Shown: positions 34,168 through 39,695 of the stretch, in pieces | Numbering within the stretch: position 1 is the first letter of the stretch | Layout of the letters: each line of letters begins with the position of its first letter | DNA from: Microcaldota archaeon | GTDB taxonomy: Archaea > Micrarchaeota > Micrarchaeia > Anstonellales > Bilamarchaeaceae | Assembly (NCBI GenBank): GCA_016926175.1 | Contig: JAFGPA010000019.1 | Span: 1 to 39,695, forward strand | DNA: 39,695 bases | Direction: 5' to 3' | Translations under genes and position numbers: made by a program | Notes under the pieces: generated by a model | Seen by the model: only the letters and a program-made list of their open reading frames with translations | The model's database searches: none | What the model was told of the DNA's origin: nothing

Positions 34168-35045
34168 CTGTAAATGTCTTCTTCAATCCTGTCAACAAGG
34201 TCAATCTGGTCTTCAGGCGCTTTTCCTGTTTTCTGTTCGTACCATTCATTGCAGCTTTTCTCGTTTGCTGCGGCGTAAGTTGCAACAGAAACATAAATGT
34301 CTTCTTTTGATGCAATTCCTACTGCATAAAGATACTGGAGGATTGATTTGAATTCATCAATAACATAGCTTCTTTTTCTTGAAACTCTTAATCTCCTGAG
34401 GTCTGTGAATTTCATATCCTCTTTTCCAAGGAGAATATTATTCAGCGTAAATCTTCCTATAATAAGATTGTTTGCATGGAGTTCGGAAATCTTTTCCGTT
34501 ATCATTTCAATGAGCTTTGTCCTGCTTTTCTGGTCAAGATCATCCACTTCTACGTGGATTACCGGGCCCCTTGCTATTCTCCTGTCAAAAACCCACGACT
34601 CGTTTTCAATCTTGGAAATAATGTAATCCATACCAGCAACTGATCTAAGATAACCAATGACATTTTCAATGGCTCCGTGTATTTTTCCATGTGCATTGTA
34701 AATTGCCCGGGCAATCTCTTTCATTGTTTTTCTAAGAATATAGGTTGTTCCATTGTGCGTAAATGAAATGCTGTCTGCACCGTCCCTTGCATTTATCCTG
34801 TACAATCCTTCAAGCCTCTCTCCGGATCTGTACTCTATCTCTTTCACCTTGATGCTGGGCGAAAAAATCTGATCCCATTCATATTCAATAGTAATTGTGC
34901 TGTCGGATTCACTCTTTTTTGAGGATTTTGGTATTTCCTTTGTGAATTCCGGAAGATCGTAATCTTCACTTTTTCCTATTTCCAGTTCCTGCTTTATCTC
35001 AGTAGTATCTGGCATATGAAATCCTGTGTAATTTGTTTTTTTCAT
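34164..35045 (-). CDS. Bud32/RIO-like kinase-fold protein, probably inactive
   Basis: A 293-residue protein. After a polar N-terminus (1-75), the rest resembles a small protein kinase fold. ISELHANNLIIGRFTLNNILL matches the LHxxxIIHGDLTTSN catalytic loop of Bud32, but the catalytic Asp is replaced (GRF instead of GDL) while the Asn remains. TDLRRLRV stands where IDFGLG is expected, and DEFKSILQYLYAVG matches the helix after it. Loss of the Asp points to a pseudokinase. It lies between rad50 and pcn and shares its stop palindrome CTAG with rad50. ATG at 35015 is an alternative start. The kinase relation is by pattern, not proven. Confidence 0.55.
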   Translation of the reverse strand: MKKTNYTGFHMPDTTEIKQELEIGKSEDYDLPEFTKEIPKSSKKSESDSTITIEYEWDQIFSPSIKVKEIEYRSGERLEGLYRINARDGADSISFTHNGTTYILRKTMKEIARAIYNAHGKIHGAIENVIGYLRSVAGMDYIISKIENESWVFDRRIARGPVIHVEVDDLDQKSRTKLIEMITEKISELHANNLIIGRFTLNNILLGKEDMKFTDLRRLRVSRKRSYVIDEFKSILQYLYAVGIASKEDIYVSVATYAAANEKSCNEWYEQKTGKAPEDQIDLVDRIEEDIYS

Positions 35046-35116
35046 TTATCTGGACACCTGCTATACACTGACCTATATTTCTATTTTTTGCCACAAACCC
35101 TTTTTAAAGCTGCCTG

Positions 35117-35860
35117 TCATTCAGTTTCTATCCTTGGGGCAAGATAATAGACCACATGGGCGCCTTCTATGTCATATTCCAGTTTGAGCGGCCTGTCAGT
35201 TTCCAGATTGATTCTGACGCTGGAGTTTGCTGAAGTGGCTTTTACCATATCTTCAAGGTACTGCAACGGGAATGTCGCTTTTGCTCCGGATTTGGTGCTT
35301 AATTCCATAATATCTCCATTACCCTTGTCAAATTCAGCCTTTACATCGCCGTTTTCCCCTCTTACGTCAACAATAACCTGTTCAGGCGTCAGCTGAAGCC
35401 TAACATGGGAACTGATCAATTTGGCATCCTTCAGGGTCTCCTTGATAGCTTCTGCCCTGACAATGGCATAGTTGCCAAATTCAATCTTGGGCTCTTTCTG
35501 CACCCTGTCTCCGGTTTCGATCAAAGGCACCTTGAATGTTCTCTTGTGCTTCTCTCCTATGAACTTTACCACGAGCCGTCCCTCTTCTGTGGACAGTTCG
35601 GCCTTTTCCCCCCGTTTTCCCCTGGCAAGTACATTGGCCAGCTGGCTGATGTCAATCCCTACTTTGGTTTCCTCCGGCACACTGTATTCGACGAAGGCCT
35701 CCTTTGGCATCCTGAAAGATACCATGGATATCTGTGACGGATCCATGGCTTTGAAGTTTAAGCCTTCATTCCCGAGTTCAAACTGCCCCTCTTCAACGAG
35801 ACAAACAATAGAATCAATGGCAGATTTCAATGCTGGTGCATCCTGAACAACTAATTTCAT
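35117..35860 (-). CDS. pcn: DNA polymerase sliding clamp (PCNA)
   Basis: A 247-residue clamp protein that forms a trimeric ring on DNA. Two repeated domains are visible: the first with FKAMDPSQISMVSFRMP, the second with PLQYLEDMVKATSANSSVRINL and the C-terminal LKLEYDIEGAHVVYYLAPRIE, where the last residues form the PIP-binding pocket. Length and motifs are typical. A GGGAGG site lies just before the ATG. The upstream gap to the SGNH gene (about 100 nt) holds divergent promoters. Confidence 0.97.
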   Translation of the reverse strand: MKLVVQDAPALKSAIDSIVCLVEEGQFELGNEGLNFKAMDPSQISMVSFRMPKEAFVEYSVPEETKVGIDISQLANVLARGKRGEKAELSTEEGRLVVKFIGEKHKRTFKVPLIETGDRVQKEPKIEFGNYAIVRAEAIKETLKDAKLISSHVRLQLTPEQVIVDVRGENGDVKAEFDKGNGDIMELSTKSGAKATFPLQYLEDMVKATSANSSVRINLETDRPLKLEYDIEGAHVVYYLAPRIETE

Positions 35861-35963
35861 AATTATCCTCCCGTATGCTATTCAGTCAGAACAATATTAA
35901 GCCTTTGCGGCCCGGCTGAAATAATAGATATCTTTAAATATACTCTTTACCACTTATTATAAC

Positions 35964-36731
35964 ATGCAAAAACAGGTATTGTGCCGTCAATTTTCTTTGA
36001 GAAATGTCCAAAGATCAATTGCATCTTCTATAATGGTAGCTTCTATCATGGCTTGTAATGCTAAAGAAGCCCCTAAACCAGAAAAACTTGATTATGGTGA
36101 TTATAAACCTCCAGCATCATCCCCCGCACCCAAACCAATGACCAAAGCGCCGATTGTAAGAAGCTTTCAAATTGGCATTATCGGAGATTCAATTACCCAT
36201 GGCGTTTATTTCAGAAACAGATATCCAGACACTCTCGAAAAAACCCTAAAAGAGAAATTTCCCAAATCCAAAGTGGAAGCATATGGCATATCCGGGCAAA
36301 CTACTGAAAAACAAAAAGCAAGCTTTCAAAGGGATATCCTCGATCATAGTTATGATACAGTGATTATACAAGGAGGAACCAATGATCTTTATGGCGGTTC
36401 CAAGGTAAAACCTATCCAGGATAATCTTACTGAGATGATCGAAGCCGCAAAAAAAGAAGGCCTGAAAGTTGTCCTTCTCACAGTTGGCCCATGCAATGAC
36501 TACCCCAAATGGACTTCAGGAAAAGAACAAAGAAAAGAAGAGCTCAATCAATGGATAATGCAATACCCCGGAGTAATTGCTGTTGATACCCAGGCAGTAC
36601 TTTCGCAAGGAAATCCTCCTACAATGAAACCAAAATATTTTCACAAAGATTACATCCATCCAAATGCAAAAGGGCTGGATGCAATGGCAAAGGCAATTGC
36701 TGCTGCACTAGATGTGGCAACTCAAGAATGA
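35964..36731 (+). CDS. SGNH/GDSL hydrolase, putative lipoprotein
   Basis: A 255-residue exported hydrolase. The N-terminus is basic, then a short hydrophobic stretch ends in SIMAC with Cys31 as possible lipidation site, followed by a Pro/Ser/Ala-rich linker to about 65. The catalytic domain has IGIIGDSITHG (Ser76), a block II Gly near ISGQTT, GGTNDLYGG (block III Asn) and DYIHPNAKG (Asp/His of block V). It probably acts on esters of lipids or acylated surface sugars outside the cell. A TATA-like TTTAAATATA lies about 25 nt ahead of the ATG, so the message is nearly leaderless. The Cys lipobox lacks the usual Leu at -3. Confidence 0.9.
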   Translation: MQKQVLCRQFSLRNVQRSIASSIMVASIMACNAKEAPKPEKLDYGDYKPPASSPAPKPMTKAPIVRSFQIGIIGDSITHGVYFRNRYPDTLEKTLKEKFPKSKVEAYGISGQTTEKQKASFQRDILDHSYDTVIIQGGTNDLYGGSKVKPIQDNLTEMIEAAKKEGLKVVLLTVGPCNDYPKWTSGKEQRKEELNQWIMQYPGVIAVDTQAVLSQGNPPTMKPKYFHKDYIHPNAKGLDAMAKAIAAALDVATQE

Positions 36732-36733
36732 AG
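36716..36733 (+). repeat. Short direct repeat, copy 1
   Basis: GGCAACTCAAGAATGAAG, which forms the last codons and stop of the SGNH gene. It is repeated with one mismatch at 36771-36788. Read on the minus strand it encodes Leu-His-Ser-stop, the same C-terminus that copy 2 gives the LAGLIDADG gene. Confidence 0.6.
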
Positions 36734-36770
36734 CACAATTTACCTTTTCCCCACCTGTAAATTGCTTAGC

Positions 36771-36788
36771 GGCAACTCAGGAATGAAG
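36771..36788 (+). repeat. Short direct repeat, copy 2
   Basis: GGCAACTCAGGAATGAAG, one mismatch from copy 1, starting 55 nt downstream. It contains the stop codon of the convergent LAGLIDADG gene. Confidence 0.6.
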
Positions 36789-37727
36789 TCTAATGAATTT
36801 TTCTCCATTTTCTGTTAATTTCCAGATTATGCTGCCATTTTCCTCTGATTTTTGGATTAATCTGCCTTTTACTAAACAGCTTTTTTGCGAATATATCAGC
36901 GAATTAATCTTTTGGGGATAAGATTCCAATGAATCATAGATCTCATTTCTGGTCATTGGCCGTTTTTGCAGTTCTCTAAGAAGTTTTAATGTTGTCACGT
37001 ATTTTCTTGAGATTTTTTTCTTATAAGAACTAAGTCCTTTCCTCATTTTTTCTTTTTTATCCGGATGCATATCTAAAATCCCCAAAGAATAAAGTTTCTC
37101 GAAGTTTTCATATCCGGTTATATTAACACAATAATAGTCTGCTTTTCTCTCCTTTATGACAACACGATTTTCAATTCCAAATTTTTTCAGCATCTTGCTT
37201 ATTGAATTAGGTATCTCTTTTCCTTTTTGCGGAAACTGTACTGAATTAGGCACTTCCTTTCTTACTTTTCCAGGAATTATTGCTCCCTCAGCAGCAAAAA
37301 ATCCACGAAGAAATCCTAATTGTGTGTTTTGTTGATTAATCTTGCCTTGAAGAACTCTCTTTATACCTTCTTTAATTTCTTCTTCAATCTCCTTATTTGT
37401 AATTCTAGCCGTTAAGATTCCTTGTTTTACCATGGTTTTCCTGCCTTTCGATATTCTAACATTTTTAATTCCAAGATTTTTTGTCCAAAATTTTTCACAT
37501 TCTTTTTCTGAAGAATTTGTAGGAATTTGAAGATAAAAAGAAAATTTCTCAATACCGATTCCAAAAACAGTTTCAAAATTTTTCAATATCTCTTTCATAC
37601 ATTCCATCTTGGCGTTCGAAAATGAAAGTTGTTTTTTCAAACACCCATCTCCCAACATGAACCCTAAAATTTCCCCATACCTTGTATCATAAGTGTGCAG
37701 TAACTCAAAAGCTACTCTTCCGGTCAT
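36777..37727 (-). CDS. LAGLIDADG-family protein with C-terminal winged helix
   Basis: A 316-residue, Lys-rich protein. Two LAGLIDADG helices are visible: GEILGFMLGDGC near residue 20 and LGFLRGFFAAEGAI near the middle, each ending in the acidic metal ligand (Asp and Glu). The C-terminal 70 residues (LKLLRELQKRPMTRNEIYDSL, then LIQKSEENGSIIWKLT) look like a winged-helix DNA-binding domain. It may be a free-standing homing endonuclease or one turned into a regulator. No intron or intein surrounds it. Start at ATG 37727 is preferred; ATG 37760 and GTG 37769 are in frame. A TATA-like GGGTATATTC lies near 37775-37784. Confidence 0.82.
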   Translation of the reverse strand: MTGRVAFELLHTYDTRYGEILGFMLGDGCLKKQLSFSNAKMECMKEILKNFETVFGIGIEKFSFYLQIPTNSSEKECEKFWTKNLGIKNVRISKGRKTMVKQGILTARITNKEIEEEIKEGIKRVLQGKINQQNTQLGFLRGFFAAEGAIIPGKVRKEVPNSVQFPQKGKEIPNSISKMLKKFGIENRVVIKERKADYYCVNITGYENFEKLYSLGILDMHPDKKEKMRKGLSSYKKKISRKYVTTLKLLRELQKRPMTRNEIYDSLESYPQKINSLIYSQKSCLVKGRLIQKSEENGSIIWKLTENGEKFIRLHS

Positions 37728-37861
37728 TGTCTTACGACTCCACTGGGACGGTGATTTCATCGTTACCACACAAAGAATATACCCCGATGAATGTTTAAGA
37801 ATCGGATGGTCTTATTCCTGCTGCTATGGAATACCATTAAAAATTCATGTTCTGGGGCCGG

Positions 37862-37870
37862 CTTTATATA
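37862..37870 (+). promoter_or_regulatory. TATA box of the leaderless hypothetical gene
   Basis: The sequence CTTTATATA matches the archaeal consensus and lies 24 nt before the ATG at 37894. It sets the start of that gene and rejects the longer in-frame ORF that would begin at 37693 inside the LAGLIDADG gene. Confidence 0.65.
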
Positions 37871-37893
37871 ATTTTTCTGCCATTATCTGCTAT

Positions 37894-38535
37894 ATGAGGC
37901 CTCAAAAAGAGGGACTGGTCAAAGGAGTTTCTGTTTCTGATAATACAAAAACAAATTTTGCCAAACTGATTCTTGTTGAAGGAATTATAGGAAAAGGAGA
38001 TGATCCTTTGATTAAACTTGCCGGCTCTGAACTGATGAGCGCCCTGAACCGGGAGAGCGAGGAAAAAGAGCAGAAACTGCCTTCCATGAAACTTATTCGC
38101 AACCTCAATGTGGATTATGATCTGCTTGGAAAGGCTACACAGTTTACAAGGTCAATGCAGATTCGGCTGGCAGACCTGGCACTGGAAGGATTTTCCTATG
38201 ATCCGCATTCCCTGGTTGATGCAGTTGCATTGATGGTCTTTCTTGAAAACTCTGATGATAAATCAATTGCTAGCGGGCTGATACAATCCATTTCTTCTGA
38301 ACGTTACGAAAAAATTCTTGCGTCTCTTCTTGCTTCACAGACAATAACTACTGAGCAGGCAGTCGGCCTCACACGCCTGGAAAGCACCAGTCCTCCGCGG
38401 AGTGGCTGCGAAACAGCAATTCCATCAGAGGAAATCCAAAATACCATTCCCTGCATTCAGTCTTTTAGCAATGGTCCTGTAAGCGATTCAGGACTGCAGC
38501 TCAAAAACATAGGAAAAAAGGCTTCCGGGCAGTGA
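37894..38535 (+). CDS. Hypothetical protein, likely leaderless
   Basis: A 213-residue protein starting MRPQKEGLVKGVSVSDNTKT. The first 150 residues are predicted helical with acidic and basic charge; the tail from about 165 is polar, rich in Ser, Thr, Pro and Ile (RLESTSPPRSGCETA), and probably disordered. No recognised domain, TM segment or metal site. It diverges from the LAGLIDADG gene and converges on the deaminase gene, leaving an 18-nt gap there. Confidence 0.65.
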   Translation: MRPQKEGLVKGVSVSDNTKTNFAKLILVEGIIGKGDDPLIKLAGSELMSALNRESEEKEQKLPSMKLIRNLNVDYDLLGKATQFTRSMQIRLADLALEGFSYDPHSLVDAVALMVFLENSDDKSIASGLIQSISSERYEKILASLLASQTITTEQAVGLTRLESTSPPRSGCETAIPSEEIQNTIPCIQSFSNGPVSDSGLQLKNIGKKASGQ

Positions 38536-38553
38536 AGATTTAAGCCAACCCCC

Positions 38554-39561
38554 CTAATCTATTTTGTACTGTCTCACTTCTATTCCAGCTTCCTTCAAAA
38601 GTTTCAGGGGAACCTCGCCCAATGGATAATCTGCATTGTAAACAACCTCCCTGATCCCTGCATTGAGAATCATCTTTGTACAAAGCAGGCAAGGCGAAAA
38701 TGTAGTATATATCGTAGAATCCTTGATGCTTATACCATGATAGCTTGCCTGGACGATGGCATTCTCCTCTCCATGGCTGCAGTAGCAGTCCTCCAGGCTT
38801 TTTCCGCCATCAGCAAAACTATTGCACCTGGGGCAGCCTCCTTCAGAACAGTTTTTTGTTCCTCTCGGGGTTCCATTGTATCCTGTTGATATTATCCTCT
38901 TGTCCTTGACAATTACGGCTGCAACTTTTCTCTTGATACAATTGCTTCTGCTTGCAACCACCTTTGCAATTTTCATGAAATATGCATCCCAGCTGGGCCT
39001 TGAAAATTTGAAGCTTGCTGGGATTCCTGCCAGAACACCATCTACTTTTTTGTGAAGTTCCTCTATAGTTCCGTCATTTACAATTTTCTTGTCTGCAAGT
39101 CCTGCAGTCCCCTTCAGGTTCTGCTTGTTATTGTCCTTATTTTCTAGTTCCAGGTTCTCAGTTCTCCTGAATTCTTCCAGGGTTTCAGGATCCCCCTCTC
39201 TTTTTCTTAATCTTATTCTTTCAAATCTTGTTTCCTGGGGAGCGCTGACATGAATAAGGAAAAATCCTTCAATTTTCTTCAGCTCTTTTGCCTCTTCGGG
39301 GTTTCTTATAGAATCAATAACATAATTTTTGTCATCCTGGAGTTTCTGTGCAATTAGTTTTCCCAACACGCCGGGGCCCAGCGCTTCCCGCAGCAGGTTT
39401 CCTTTTGTTATGAGATTGTCCCGTGTATTTTCAATGCCCTGCTCCTTCAGTATCTCCCTTAGAACATCTGATAATGAATGGTAGTAAAAGCTTTTTTTCT
39501 TCAGATATTCTGCAACCGTGCCTTTGCCCGCGCAATTCTCTCCCGTTAGCCCTATAATCAT
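38554..39561 (-). CDS. P-loop nucleotide kinase-like/dCMP deaminase fusion
   Basis: A 335-residue two-domain protein. Residues 1-180 resemble a P-loop NMP kinase (Walker A GLTGENCAGKGT at 4-15, LIHVSAP, ETRFERIRLRKREGD). Residues about 190-335 are a deoxycytidylate deaminase with catalytic His263 and Glu265 in HGEENAIV, zinc Cys291 and Cys294 in PCLLC, plus the extra CSEGGCPRC and DCYCSHG cysteines that bind a second zinc in dCMP deaminases. It would provide dUMP for thymidylate synthesis. The same domain order is known in fungal dCMP deaminase. Whether the kinase-like half is active is unknown. The gene is probably leaderless, with CTATTTAACT about 25 nt upstream. Confidence 0.9.
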   Translation of the reverse strand: MIIGLTGENCAGKGTVAEYLKKKSFYYHSLSDVLREILKEQGIENTRDNLITKGNLLREALGPGVLGKLIAQKLQDDKNYVIDSIRNPEEAKELKKIEGFFLIHVSAPQETRFERIRLRKREGDPETLEEFRRTENLELENKDNNKQNLKGTAGLADKKIVNDGTIEELHKKVDGVLAGIPASFKFSRPSWDAYFMKIAKVVASRSNCIKRKVAAVIVKDKRIISTGYNGTPRGTKNCSEGGCPRCNSFADGGKSLEDCYCSHGEENAIVQASYHGISIKDSTIYTTFSPCLLCTKMILNAGIREVVYNADYPLGEVPLKLLKEAGIEVRQYKID

Positions 39562-39593
39562 GAAACTGAGTTTGCAATCAAATAGTTAAATAG

Positions 39594-39695
39594 CTATCGG
39601 CTCGTTTTCACCTTGCTTTCTTCTTCTATGGCTTCCTGGATTATTCTTTTTATCCTAGGGTCTTCTATATGGTTTCTCTTGATATCCAGGGAAGC
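39594..39695 (-). CDS. C-terminal fragment of an unknown protein
   Basis: The minus strand carries 33 in-frame codons entering from the right edge (beginning ASLDIKRNHIEDPRIKRIIQ) and a TAG at 39596-39594. The charged helical tail has good coding character. It ends 32 nt before the fusion deaminase ATG, so the two may be cotranscribed. The family cannot be told from this piece. Confidence 0.55.
   Translation of the reverse strand, partial: ASLDIKRNHIEDPRIKRIIQEAIEEESKVKTSR

Noticed and set aside
36716-37769. Group I intron around the LAGLIDADG gene
   Set aside because: The gene lies between two complete protein genes and not inside an interrupted RNA or protein gene, so there is no exon pair to join.
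37693-37893. N-terminal extension of the hypothetical gene at 37894
   Set aside because: It would read through the LAGLIDADG gene start and the TATA box at 37862-37870; the shorter start fits leaderless spacing.
1-39695. CRISPR array, insertion sequence or rRNA
   Set aside because: No regularly spaced repeats, no transposase-like ORF and no rRNA-like conserved stretches were seen on either strand. A systematic repeat search could not be run.

Overview
The window looks like a stretch of archaeal chromosome of moderate GC content. The evidence is archaeal-type information genes (aIF5B, PCNA, Rad50, archaeal TrpRS and PheRS beta), the archaeal-type S-adenosylmethionine synthetase, a two-subunit ADP-forming acetyl-CoA synthetase, an archaeal thiolase, a CCA-less tRNA-Val, and TATA-like boxes about 25-30 nt upstream of many start codons, several of them apparently leaderless. 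Small overlapping genes and several free-standing small hypotheticals would suit a DPANN or other little-cultivated euryarchaeal-grade lineage, but the sequence alone does not settle this. Coding density is very high and no gene-free stretch exceeds about 210 nt.

Left part (1-10.2 kb): a Ser/Thr protein kinase cut by the window edge, hypotheticals, tRNA-Val(GAC), SAM synthetase, aIF5B, a two-gene ABC-2 type exporter and TrpRS. Middle (10.2-20.1 kb): a leftward operon runs RPE, transketolase N, transketolase C, transaldolase, a DUF35 Zn-ribbon/OB protein and a GIDE-like membrane protein. It covers the non-oxidative pentose phosphate branch that makes ribose-5-phosphate; PurF, which uses PRPP, is encoded nearby. 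Also here are a divergent AdoMet-decarboxylase-like protein, a thiolase, a two-TM protein and PheRS beta.

Accessory-looking part (20-30.3 kb): a secreted beta-rich protein resembling an outer-membrane barrel, an orphan Cas2-like small protein, both ADP-forming acetyl-CoA synthetase subunits, two paralogous PAS histidine kinases that share an identical 19-bp promoter block at identical distance from their ATGs, a PduO-type cobalamin adenosyltransferase, a TauE/SafE permease, an MsrB-MsrA fusion and a YdeI-family protein. Right part (30.3-39.7 kb): ATP-type PEP carboxykinase, Rad50, a kinase-fold protein that has lost its catalytic Asp, PCNA, an SGNH lipoprotein, a LAGLIDADG protein with a winged-helix tail, a leaderless hypothetical, a P-loop kinase/dCMP deaminase fusion and the tail of one more gene.

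Together the metabolic genes suggest a peptide- or sugar-using fermenter that makes ATP through acetyl-CoA to acetate, interconverts C3/C4 acids through PEPCK and makes pentoses non-oxidatively. The most unusual items are the SpeD-like protein, the barrel-like secreted protein, the twin kinase modules, the pseudokinase between rad50 and pcn, and the LAGLIDADG/wHTH gene flanked by a short repeat. No CRISPR array, insertion sequence, rRNA or intein was seen.
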